The notes under the pieces were generated by a model. That model did no database searches, had not been told where the DNA came from, and saw only the letters and a program-made list of their open reading frames with translations. From Sulfurihydrogenibium subterraneum DSM 15120 (GTDB taxonomy: Bacteria; Aquificota; Aquificia; Aquificales; Hydrogenothermaceae), in NCBI RefSeq assembly GCF_000619805.1, contig NZ_JHUV01000011.1, positions 150,417 through 214,416 of the forward strand: a stretch of DNA of 64,000 nucleotides, read 5' to 3'. Of this stretch, positions 9,336-17,393 are shown piece by piece. Each line of letters opens with the position of its first letter. Positions within the stretch are counted from its first letter, which is position 1. A program made the translations under genes and the position numbers.

Positions 9336-10322
9336 TTAAAATTCGTTTTTTAAATCTCTCATCATTAGCATCTCTGCTGCTGACTTTGGATTTAACCCTT
9401 CGTAAATCACTTTATATACCATCTGGGATATAGGTAGTTCTATGTTTTTTTCTTTTACAAAATTATTTAAAGCTTTTACTGTTGTATAACCTTCTACTAT
9501 CTGACCTACTTCTTTTATAGCATCTTCAATTTTATAACCCTGTCCTATAAGTATTCCAAACTTTCTATTTCTTGACAGGTCTCCAGTGGCAGTAAGTATT
9601 AAATCTCCAAGTCCAGACAGTCCGTAAACAGTTTGAGGATTTCCTCCATACTCCTTAACTATTTTACTTATCTCATACAGACCTCTTGTTATAAGGCTTG
9701 CCCTTGCATTATTGCCAAAACCAAGTCCATCACTTATTCCACAAGCGATAGCTATAACGTTTTTTACAGACCCACCTACCTCAGCTCCTATAATATCATC
9801 AGAAAGATAAACTCTAAATGTTTTTGTGTTTAAAAGTTTTTGTAAATCTTTTCCTAATGTAGTATTTCCTGCCAGTACTACAGCTGTAGGAAGCCCCATT
9901 ATTACCTCTTTTGCAAAAGAAGGTCCAGATAAAGCAAAGATATATTTTTTGTCTAAATTTAGACTTTCAGCGATAACATCGGACATTAATTTTAAACTTT
10001 CTATCTCTATTCCTTTTGATGCAGATATTACAGGTTTTTCTCTTTTTATCTTTACATTTGAAAGGGTTTGACGGACAAATTGGCTTGGAGTAGCAACTAT
10101 TACAAAGTCCGCTACATCAACAGCTTCCTGAATATCTTCTATAGGGGTAATGTTGTGAGCGAGCATTACGTTTGGATGATACTTTTTATTTTGATGGTAG
10201 CCTTGTATATCTTTTAAAACTTGTTTATCTATGTCCCAAATGTAGACTTTTTCGAAGTTATAGCTTAAAACCTGAGCCAGAGCTGTTCCCCAGCTTCCAC
10301 CACCTAATATAGTTAAATTCAA
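9336..10322 (-). CDS. gpsA: Glycerol-3-phosphate dehydrogenase [NAD(P)+]
   Basis: Reduces dihydroxyacetone phosphate to sn-glycerol-3-phosphate for phospholipid synthesis. 328 residues. Rossmann loop GGGSWGTA is at residues 7-14; further conserved stretches are SASKGIE, LSGPSFA, the catalytic lysine region [12 protein letters not shown], and GLGDLILT. Start is TTG 10322 with GGAGG 12 bases upstream. It heads a minus-strand run of eight genes down to 2477. A TATAAT-like box on the minus strand near 10360 may drive it. Confidence 0.97.
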   Translation of the reverse strand: MNLTILGGGSWGTALAQVLSYNFEKVYIWDIDKQVLKDIQGYHQNKKYHPNVMLAHNITPIEDIQEAVDVADFVIVATPSQFVRQTLSNVKIKREKPVISASKGIEIESLKLMSDVIAESLNLDKKYIFALSGPSFAKEVIMGLPTAVVLAGNTTLGKDLQKLLNTKTFRVYLSDDIIGAEVGGSVKNVIAIACGISDGLGFGNNARASLITRGLYEISKIVKEYGGNPQTVYGLSGLGDLILTATGDLSRNRKFGILIGQGYKIEDAIKEVGQIVEGYTTVKALNNFVKEKNIELPISQMVYKVIYEGLNPKSAAEMLMMRDLKNEF

Positions 10323-10527
10323 TTAAGAAAAAGACCTCCAAAATGAAGATTATTAGTAATAATTATATATCAGAATTAGGCTTGTGGTATTGAAACTAAT
10401 CACAAATTTTATAGAAAATAATAGAAAATAATCCTTGAAACTTCTATATAAAAAGCTTAAAATAATACTATACTGATGAAACTATCTAATTATACAAATA
10501 AATACGGAATTACAAAGGAATTAGGAA

Positions 10528-11997
10528 ATGCCAATTAGGGCATACAAGCACAAGCATAATGCAAATAAAAATAAGGTAGAAACAGTCAGACGAATTCTCA
10601 AAGACTATAGAAAAACTGCTGAAAAAATATCAAAATTACAATGGTATTTGTTTTTTAAAGAAGGCAGTTTCAATAAAAACTACAAGATTAACCACATTCC
10701 ATCAAAACTATCAGAAAGATACAAACAAACTTGCCAGTATCAAGTAGTATCAGTATTAAACAGTTATACATCTAACAGACAAAAAGATTTTATAAAAACA
10801 GTTTATAGAAGTTCTTTAGACGAAGATACCAAATTTATCTTATTTGTGATAAATAAATCAAAAGCATGGTTTAATGAAAAATTAACAACAGCAGTTCTTA
10901 AAGATGATAAAGGGAAAGTTATAAAAGAACTACCGATAGAAAAACATCACTACAAACTCTCAAGAAAAATAATAAAACAAACATTTAAGAAAAACAGATT
11001 TCCTTCTTTCAAACATATATCAATGCAGTTAGACCAGAAAGTAGCAAAGGTAGAAAAAAGGAAAGAAGATAAAGCAAAAGAATTTGACTGGTGGATAAAA
11101 CTATCAACACTTGAGAAAGGAAAACCAATATACCTACCAGTATATAAAAACAGTTATTTTGAAGGAAAAGAAGGAATACATTTAAACTTTGTGCAGATAA
11201 ACGAAAAAGAAGGAAATATAGAAATAGCATTTTTAAAGGAAGTGCCAAAAGAGACAAGTTATCTGCCTAAAACAAACAAAATAAGCATAGACATAGGATT
11301 AAAAGCGTTATTTGCAGTAAACACAGGAGATTTGTATGGAAAGCAGTTTTACAAACAGTTAAAATATTACGATAAAATAATCACAAAACTACAGGCAGAC
11401 TTACAAAGACAAGGAATAAATCCGAAAGGAACCAAAAGATACAAAGAGCTAAACAGAAAACTAAAAGAATACATAAAAAACGAAATAAATAGACTTTTAA
11501 ACAGAATATTTAAAACATACCAGCCAAAAGAAATAGTAATAGAGGATATAAACTTTCAAAACAGCGATTTATCACCGCAGTTAAACAGATTATTAAACAG
11601 ATTTGGAATGAAGATAATAAAGCAAAAATTAGCAGATTTTGAAGAAAGATACGGGATAAAGATAATAAAGGTAAATCCAGCATACACAAGTCAAACCTGC
11701 TCAAATTGTGGATATGTAGATAAAAGGAATAGGAAATCACAAGAAAAATTTGAATGCTTAATATGTGGTAAGAAAATAAACGCAGATGTAAATGCAAGCA
11801 GGAACATAGGGGTTAGAAGTTCTAATCCTATGAAGTCACAATCAAGAAGATCCGTCCTTAGAATGCTCGTAAGGGCATATCTGAGAGACGATAAACACTA
11901 TGCCTGTAATAGTCGGGCTCGTGAGGTAATTTTGGGCAATAGATATTTTATATGTTTTCACGAACCGCTCAAAATTACTTCCAAAGAGAAATCATAG
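10528..11997 (+). CDS. tnpB: TnpB, RNA-guided endonuclease of IS605 type (copy 1)
   Basis: 489 residues. TnpB proteins are transposon-encoded RuvC nucleases guided by an RNA made from the element's 3' end. All three RuvC residues are present: Asp in KISIDIGLK (about residue 253), Glu in IVIEDINFQ (about 337) and Asp in NADVNAS (about 421). The zinc ribbon CSNC...CLIC lies between RuvC II and III. The start at 10528 follows AGGAATTAGGAA. The last 70 residues after the final RuvC motif are not conserved protein-like and overlap the region expected to encode the guide RNA. It differs clearly from the second copy at 46546. No frameshift is seen, so it may be active. Confidence 0.93.
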   Translation: MPIRAYKHKHNANKNKVETVRRILKDYRKTAEKISKLQWYLFFKEGSFNKNYKINHIPSKLSERYKQTCQYQVVSVLNSYTSNRQKDFIKTVYRSSLDEDTKFILFVINKSKAWFNEKLTTAVLKDDKGKVIKELPIEKHHYKLSRKIIKQTFKKNRFPSFKHISMQLDQKVAKVEKRKEDKAKEFDWWIKLSTLEKGKPIYLPVYKNSYFEGKEGIHLNFVQINEKEGNIEIAFLKEVPKETSYLPKTNKISIDIGLKALFAVNTGDLYGKQFYKQLKYYDKIITKLQADLQRQGINPKGTKRYKELNRKLKEYIKNEINRLLNRIFKTYQPKEIVIEDINFQNSDLSPQLNRLLNRFGMKIIKQKLADFEERYGIKIIKVNPAYTSQTCSNCGYVDKRNRKSQEKFECLICGKKINADVNASRNIGVRSSNPMKSQSRRSVLRMLVRAYLRDDKHYACNSRAREVILGNRYFICFHEPLKITSKEKS

Positions 11998-11998
11998 A
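11820..11998 (+). ncRNA. Predicted omega (guide) RNA region of tnpB copy 1
   Basis: In this superfamily the guide RNA scaffold overlaps the 3' end of tnpB and runs to the element's right end. Here 11923-11937 (GAGGTAATTTTGGGC) can pair with 11967-11981 (GCTCAAAATTACTTC) through 15 positions including two G-U pairs, with a 29-base loop. The position is inferred from the family; the hairpin is seen directly. The exact 5' and 3' ends are unknown. Confidence 0.35.
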
Positions 11999-12079
11999 TA
12001 TTTTCTATGAATTTCTATGATATCTCAGACTATAATCCCTGTCAATGAATAATTTAAAGATTGATTTAAAAAGTAGATT

Positions 12080-12772
12080 CTAATTATAAATGAAAACTTT
12101 TAAATTTCTATCCAAGATATTCAAAATTCTTTTTATTCCCTCTGTATGACCTTTACCCACTAAGGCTACAATTGTATAATCAGGATTTTCTTTCTTTAAG
12201 TGGTAAATCTTATAAGCCATAGAGTAGTTCCAAGCAAGCTGAATATCAAAAAAAGCTTTTTTATCTTTTATTTGAGGATGATTTTTTAAAACATCTTCAA
12301 GCTCTTTTATCTCGTTTTCTGACAGGGTTGGTATTGGTTTTGGTAAAAATTTACTATCAGCATTGTTTATTCCTTTATCTTTTATAACCCTTAACTCTTC
12401 TGAAGGAATGTTTAAGGCGTAAACTTTTATCTTATTTTGTCTTGCAAACTCTAAAATATCTCTGTAATACTTAAAATCAAATCCCCATCTTTTTTTATAC
12501 TCTGTTTTTTCTAAGAGTTCTTCTTCAGATATTTTGCCTTCAATATAATCATCTAAGTACTTTTGAAAAGGCTGTTGAAACATCTCCATTCCTATGATAA
12601 TCTTTTTATCGTATCTGTGGAGCTCCTTAATAAGTTCCAGCTGGATTTTGTGGTCGTTTTGGTCTGTGTGTATCTCTCCTACTAAAATAACGTCATATCT
12701 GTTTAAACTGTTTGAAAATGCTAAAATAATTCCTATAATAAAAACAACAAACGGCGAAAAATTTAATTTCAT
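12080..12772 (-). CDS. ChaN-like (DUF399/TIKI-fold) exported protein
   Basis: 230 residues with an N-terminal hydrophobic signal or anchor (residues 5-22). The characteristic start of the domain, VILVGEIHTDQNDHKIQLELI, is followed by IIGMEMFQQPFQKYLDDYI and, at the C-terminus, ALVGKGHTEGI. The family (ChaN, haem-binding or erythromycin-esterase-like/TIKI fold) is exported and sometimes haem-associated. The His/Glu of GEIHTD and GxGH are present. No lipobox cysteine is evident, so it is probably periplasmic or membrane-anchored. It is convergent with tnpB copy 1. Confidence 0.8.
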   Translation of the reverse strand: MKLNFSPFVVFIIGIILAFSNSLNRYDVILVGEIHTDQNDHKIQLELIKELHRYDKKIIIGMEMFQQPFQKYLDDYIEGKISEEELLEKTEYKKRWGFDFKYYRDILEFARQNKIKVYALNIPSEELRVIKDKGINNADSKFLPKPIPTLSENEIKELEDVLKNHPQIKDKKAFFDIQLAWNYSMAYKIYHLKKENPDYTIVALVGKGHTEGIKRILNILDRNLKVFIYN

Positions 12773-12855
12773 AGTAAAAAACCTATTGTTAGGAATTGTT
12801 ATTGAGATTATAGTATATGATAAAATTAAGAAAAATCAAAAGTGAGGTAAATTCT

Positions 12856-13056
12856 ATGACCACAGTTATTATAAAAATAGATAAACCAGAATCTGATAAA
12901 GAGTTAATTATACATACTAAATTGACTCCTAAAGAAATAGAAAATTTAATCAAACAGTTAGAAAAGAAAAAGTTTGAAACTGCAATATTAAGTGAATCTT
13001 CGTTAAAAAAAGATTGGCTTAAACCAGAAGAGGACGAAGCGTGGGCAGATTTATAA
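12856..13056 (+). CDS. Orphan antitoxin-like small protein
   Basis: 66 residues from ATG 12856, which has GTGAGG about 8 bases upstream; an in-frame ATG at 12817 has no such site. The C-terminus SLKKDWLKPEEDEAWADL closely resembles the toxin-binding tail of small antitoxins paired with PemK/MazF-type toxins. No toxin gene follows; mutS starts 16 bases later. A frame starting GTG 13041 inside its last codons reads VGRFIK, like the start of such toxins, then stops at once. It is therefore probably a solitary remnant of a toxin-antitoxin pair. Function by motif only. Confidence 0.6.
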   Translation: MTTVIIKIDKPESDKELIIHTKLTPKEIENLIKQLEKKKFETAILSESSLKKDWLKPEEDEAWADL

Positions 13057-13085
13057 AAGTGAGGATTGGTAGATGGAAAATTTAA
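13041..13085 (+). pseudogene. Possible remnant of a PemK/MazF-type toxin start
   Basis: A GTG frame overlapping the antitoxin stop reads VGRFIKVRIGRWKI and ends at TAA 13083-13085, inside mutS. PemK-like toxins often begin M/V-G-R-F-x-K-G-D and overlap the antitoxin stop in this way. Only the first six residues fit; the rest has been replaced by the mutS leader. Short, so suggestive only. Confidence 0.35.
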
Positions 13086-15643
13086 CTCCAATGGTTGCAC
13101 AGTACCATAAGATTAAAGCACAGTATCAGGACTGTCTTTTACTATATAGACTTGGAGATTTTTATGAACTTTTCTATGAAGATGCAGTTATAGGTTCAAA
13201 AGAGTTAAACATTGTCCTTACTAAAAAGAAAATCAGTAAAGATAAAGACATTCCTATGTGTGGTATTCCTTATCACTCCGCAGATAGCTACATTACAAGA
13301 CTTGTATCAAAAGGTTATAAAGTTGCCATATGTGAACAACTTGAAGATGCATCTAAGGCAAAGGGAGTAGTAAAGAGAGACGTTATAAGGGTAATAACCC
13401 CCGGAACGTATTTTGACAACGAAAAACTAAAATCAGGACTTACAGCTGTATACAAAAAGTCTGATAAATACGCAGTGGCATTCCTTGACCTTGCAACAGG
13501 AGAGTTTTATGGGTCTGTATTGAATAAAGAGGATTTAATCTCTTTTATAAGTAAATTTTCTCCGAAAGAGATACTTACGCACCCTGATACAGATATATCT
13601 TTTTTAAATCAAGAGTATAAAGGATTTTTCCATTACAATCTACCTGAGTACTTTTTTGAAAAAGATTATCAACAAGAGTTTTTAATTCACTTTAAGACAA
13701 AAAGTATAACTTCTTTTGGATTTAATCACTTTGAAGAAGAGTTAATCATAAAACCACTATCAGCTGTGTTTAACTATGCAAAAATAACACAAAAATCATT
13801 CCTACCTTACATCTCACCACCCAAACCATACAGAGAAGATAAGTATATGAAGATAGACTACTCAACTATAAAACATCTTGAACTTGTATCATCTCAAGAA
13901 CACAGTCCATCATTACTATCTGTTATAAACAGAGCTATAACAGGAATGGGAAAAAGAAAAATAAAGTTTATGCTACTACACCCCCTTTTAAACATAGAAG
14001 AAATTAAAGAGAGACAAGATGCCGTAGAAGAACTTACAAAAAATCATCAGTTAAGAGAAGAAATCAGACAACATTTAGACAAAGTTTACGACATAGAAAG
14101 ACTTGTAGCAAAGATAACCTCAAACACACTTACACCAAAGGATATGGTTGCTTTAAGAGAGTCTTTAAAAAAGGTAAAGGATATAAAAAATCTCTCTGCC
14201 AAATCAAAACTTCTAAAAAATATTATAGACAGCCTAAACCCCCATACTCAGCTTGTAGACAAGTTAGAAAGATACTTGGAAGACAACCCACCATTTCATC
14301 TCAAAGAAGGAGGATTGATTAAAAAAGGAGTAGATGAAAGGTTAGACGAGCTTAAATCTTTAAAAGAAAATGCAGAGGAGATTATCCGTCAGTATCAAGA
14401 ACAAGAAAAAGAGAGAACTAAAATATCCAGCCTTAAAATAGGTTTTAACAAAGTTATTGGATACTACATAGAAATAACAAAACCAAACCTAAAACTTGTA
14501 CCTCCTGACTACAAAAGAAAACAAACTTTATCAAATGCAGAAAGATTCACAACTGACTATCTTCAACAGTTAGAAGACAAAATACTTTCAGCAGATGAGA
14601 AAATAAAAGCACTTGAGTATGAGATATTTACTCAAATAAGAGAAGAAGTAGTAAATCAGTCTTATGAGATAGAAGAAACAGCAAGATTGTTAGGGTACTT
14701 AGATGCTTTATCTGGTTTAGCCCAAGTTGCAGTTGAGAAAGGTTGGATAAGACCTCAAATCCATAATGGATACCATCTTTTCATAGAAGAAGGTTATCAC
14801 CCTACAGTAGCTAATTACTCAAAAGATTTTGTTCCAAACAGCGTTTACTTTGACGAAAATAGATTTTTCCACATAATAACAGGACCAAACATGTCTGGAA
14901 AAAGTACATACATAAGACAAGTTGCACTTCTTACAATACTATCTCAAATAGGGTCGTTTATCCCAGCTACTTCTGCACAGATTAGTGTAGTAGATGCGGT
15001 TTACACAAGGATAGGGTCTGGAGATAACCTTGCAAAAGGCTTGTCTACTTTTATGGTAGAGATGCTTGAAGTAGCAAACATACTCAACAACGCTACAAAA
15101 AACAGTCTTATAGTCCTTGATGAAGTAGGAAGAGGAACAAGCACTTACGACGGAATAGCTATAGCTTGGGCTGTATCAGAGTATATCGCAAAAAACGTTA
15201 AAGCAAAAACCCTCTTTTCAACCCATTACCACGAACTTACACAGCTTGAAAATCAGCTGGAAGGAGTAAAAAACTTCTATTTATCAATAAAAGAAGACCA
15301 AAATGGAGAGGTAAGATTTTTATACAAAGTAATGGAAGGATTTATAGATAAAAGCTACGGAATACACGTTGCACAACTTGCAGGACTACCAAAATCAGTT
15401 ATAGATAGAGCAAAAGAAATACTCTTAGAACTTGAAAACAAAAAAACAGAAAACAAAGAAGAAGAAATATATCAACAGCTCCTGTTTACCCAATTAAATC
15501 AACCAGAAACAGAGTATAAAACAGATAAAAACCAAGAGCTCCTAAACTTTATAGAAGAAATAGATATAGCAACAACTACACCACTTCAAGCCTTAATGAT
15601 ACTAAGTGAGCTAAAAAATATGGTTAAAAACCTAAAAAGCTAA
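13073..15643 (+). CDS. mutS: DNA mismatch repair protein MutS
   Basis: 856 residues, full length for MutS1. The mismatch-wedge Phe-x-Glu is in GDFYELFYEDA (about residues 28-38). The connector, lever and clamp regions follow. The ATPase has Walker A GPNMSGKST (about 605-613), Walker B LIVLDEVGRGTSTYDG, and FSTHYHELT. It binds mispairs and recruits MutL (not in this window). GTGAGG lies about 13 bases before the ATG and may be a remnant of an upstream TA locus. Followed by an Rpn-type relic. Confidence 0.98.
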   Translation: MENLTPMVAQYHKIKAQYQDCLLLYRLGDFYELFYEDAVIGSKELNIVLTKKKISKDKDIPMCGIPYHSADSYITRLVSKGYKVAICEQLEDASKAKGVVKRDVIRVITPGTYFDNEKLKSGLTAVYKKSDKYAVAFLDLATGEFYGSVLNKEDLISFISKFSPKEILTHPDTDISFLNQEYKGFFHYNLPEYFFEKDYQQEFLIHFKTKSITSFGFNHFEEELIIKPLSAVFNYAKITQKSFLPYISPPKPYREDKYMKIDYSTIKHLELVSSQEHSPSLLSVINRAITGMGKRKIKFMLLHPLLNIEEIKERQDAVEELTKNHQLREEIRQHLDKVYDIERLVAKITSNTLTPKDMVALRESLKKVKDIKNLSAKSKLLKNIIDSLNPHTQLVDKLERYLEDNPPFHLKEGGLIKKGVDERLDELKSLKENAEEIIRQYQEQEKERTKISSLKIGFNKVIGYYIEITKPNLKLVPPDYKRKQTLSNAERFTTDYLQQLEDKILSADEKIKALEYEIFTQIREEVVNQSYEIEETARLLGYLDALSGLAQVAVEKGWIRPQIHNGYHLFIEEGYHPTVANYSKDFVPNSVYFDENRFFHIITGPNMSGKSTYIRQVALLTILSQIGSFIPATSAQISVVDAVYTRIGSGDNLAKGLSTFMVEMLEVANILNNATKNSLIVLDEVGRGTSTYDGIAIAWAVSEYIAKNVKAKTLFSTHYHELTQLENQLEGVKNFYLSIKEDQNGEVRFLYKVMEGFIDKSYGIHVAQLAGLPKSVIDRAKEILLELENKKTENKEEEIYQQLLFTQLNQPETEYKTDKNQELLNFIEEIDIATTTPLQALMILSELKNMVKNLKS

Positions 15644-15652
15644 GGAGTAGTA

Positions 15653-15975
15653 ATGTCAATAGAGAAATCACCTCACGATTGGCTGTTTAAAATGATTTAG
15701 AAGAGATAGGAGGTGAAGAAAAGATGATGACTTTAACAGAAAAATGGAAAATGGAAGGATTAAAGAAAGGAAAAGAAGAAGGATTAAAGGAAGGATTACA
15801 ACAAGGATTAGTAGAGGGTTTGAGACAAAGTATATTTGATGCTATAGAGCTAAAATTTGGTTCTGTTGAAGATAACTTAAAAGAAAAAATAAGTCAAATA
15901 TCTGATATTGACAAGTTAAAAGAACTACATAGAAAGGTTATACTTGCAAATAGTTTAAATGATATAATCATATAA
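15653..15975 (+). pseudogene. Rpn-family (PD-(D/E)XK) nuclease, internally deleted relic
   Basis: Two pieces of one gene. From ATG 15653 a 15-codon frame reads MSIEKSPHDWLFKMI and stops at 15700; KSPHDWLFK is the typical start of Rpn 'recombination-promoting nuclease/transposase' proteins. Directly afterwards another frame gives EEIGGEEKMMTLTEKW, then the typical C-terminal G-rich charged repeats (GLKKGKEEGLKEGLQQG) and IELKFGSVEDNLKEKISQISD to 15975. The central 150-200 residues with the nuclease core are gone. An 83-residue C-terminal frame (15724-15975) remains open and has GGAGGTG upstream, so it could still be translated. Related scraps occur at 32213 and 56010. Confidence 0.75.
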
Positions 15976-16005
15976 TAACTAACAACTAAATAGGAGGTAA
16001 CTAGC

Positions 16006-16206
16006 ATGACACCAATGAGAATTCAAAGAATAATGATGAGTATAATCCTTATTGCAGGATTACTACTTGACTTAAACGGTGTTGAGTGGGGTAAATATTT
16101 AATCTGGTTTGTTGCTCTGATGTCTTTATTTGCAGGTATAACTGGTTTTTGTCCGTCTGACGTTATACTTAAGAAAATAACTGGCAAAGAAACTATGTGT
16201 GGATGA
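16006..16206 (+). CDS. DUF2892-like two-helix membrane protein
   Basis: 66 residues. Two hydrophobic segments (about 9-25 and 29-45) flank a short loop, followed by FCPSDVILKKITGKETMCG. The layout matches DUF2892/YgaP-type inner-membrane proteins, which often accompany sulfur metabolism or rhodanese genes; the CP near residue 48 is typical. TAGGAGGTAA lies 8 bases before the ATG. Its stop overlaps the start of the phosphoesterase gene, so the two are translationally coupled. Function unknown. Confidence 0.75.
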   Translation: MTPMRIQRIMMSIILIAGLLLDLNGVEWGKYLIWFVALMSLFAGITGFCPSDVILKKITGKETMCG

Positions 16207-17345
16207 GATTTTTACATCTAAGTGATACCCATCTTGGGTATCACCAATACGGCTTAGTAGAAAGGGCAAAAGATTACTTTGACGCTTTTATGTCAGCTGT
16301 AGACGTTGCAATTGATAGAAAAGTAGATTTTATTATCCACACTGGAGACTTTTTCCATACCCACAGGCCATCAAATCAAACTCTGCTTGAAGGTATAGAA
16401 ATTATAAGAAGGTTAAACGACCACAATATACCTATATTCACAATTGCAGGAAATCATGACAGAGGAAGTGGAGTAAGAGATACAACCGCATTAGAGATAC
16501 TTAAACATATGGGTTTGAAAGTATTAGATAAGGGATTAGATGACTCGCTGGGAGTAAACATATTTGGATTAAAGTACATATCTCCTATATTTGTCAGAAG
16601 AAATTTAAAACTTGAAGAGACATTTGAAAACCTCTACAACCAAGCCAAAAATAAAAACAATTTTAACATTTTAATGCTACATCTTGAATTTGAACCGTTT
16701 TTTAACTCAGGAATAAAGTTAGAACACTACCTACCAGAAGGGATGTACAACTATGTAGGTATAGGACATTACCATCAAAGACAGGAACCAATAAACATAA
16801 ACGGCTCAACTGTTGTATACAGCGGGTCAACAGAGTACACCCAGTTTAATGAAAAGTTGTATACAGAAAAAGGCTGTTATGTTGTAGAAGTAGAAAATGG
16901 AAGCTGTAGAGCTGAGTTTGTGCCTATAAAAAATAGAATGTTTTTAAGCTATTCTTTTAACGATGAGACTATAAGCGACGTTATTAATTCTCTAAAAGAG
17001 TTAGACCTGTCTTCTGATAAAAAACCAATTCTTTCACTGGAAGGGTCAACCAAAAATTTTTTAACTAACAAAGAAGTTTTTAACCTACTACAAAACGAAG
17101 GTTTAATGGATAAGTTTTTACACGTAAAATGTGAAATTAAAAATCTATCAAACAAAGTCCTTGAATTTCAAGTTATTCAAGAAGATGACAAATCAACCAC
17201 AATCAAAGAAAAGTTAAAAGAGCTGTTAGAAGAACCAGAGCTCCTGTCTAGAATAGAGAAAGTTTTAGAAGAGATTAAAGCATTTGAAGACATAAAAGAT
17301 TTTGAAGCTTATATAGAAAGTCATCAGGAACTTCTTGAACTGTAA
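16203..17345 (+). CDS. Mre11/SbcD-like metallophosphoesterase
   Basis: 380 residues from ATG 16203 (a GTG at 16197 adds two residues); the ATGA overlap with the preceding gene favours 16203. The calcineurin-like metal ligands are all visible: HLSDTHLG near residue 5, HTGDFFH near 50, AGNHD near 82, and GIGHYHQ near 186. This order is that of Mre11/SbcD/YhaO nucleases. The C-terminal part is acidic and helical. No Rad50/SbcC partner gene is adjacent, and the next gene encodes a different ATPase. Role in DNA end processing is inferred from family. Confidence 0.87.
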   Translation: MRFLHLSDTHLGYHQYGLVERAKDYFDAFMSAVDVAIDRKVDFIIHTGDFFHTHRPSNQTLLEGIEIIRRLNDHNIPIFTIAGNHDRGSGVRDTTALEILKHMGLKVLDKGLDDSLGVNIFGLKYISPIFVRRNLKLEETFENLYNQAKNKNNFNILMLHLEFEPFFNSGIKLEHYLPEGMYNYVGIGHYHQRQEPININGSTVVYSGSTEYTQFNEKLYTEKGCYVVEVENGSCRAEFVPIKNRMFLSYSFNDETISDVINSLKELDLSSDKKPILSLEGSTKNFLTNKEVFNLLQNEGLMDKFLHVKCEIKNLSNKVLEFQVIQEDDKSTTIKEKLKELLEEPELLSRIEKVLEEIKAFEDIKDFEAYIESHQELLEL

Positions 17346-17393
17346 AATCGTTTTTAGATTATAATAATTTGAAAACGAAAAATTGAGGAAAGT

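Larger units (their letters stand above)
10405..12020 (+). mobile_element. Lone tnpB element (IS200/IS605 superfamily), ends approximate
   Basis: A single tnpB gene without a tnpA transposase beside it. A 20-base segment upstream (10411-10430, a tandem ATAGAAAATA) recurs inverted just after the gene (11999-12018) with 18 of 20 matches. IS605-type elements do not have true terminal inverted repeats, so this may be AT-rich coincidence or may mark the ends. No flanking target duplication is expected for this superfamily. The 205 bases before tnpB hold no gene. Confidence 0.45.
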
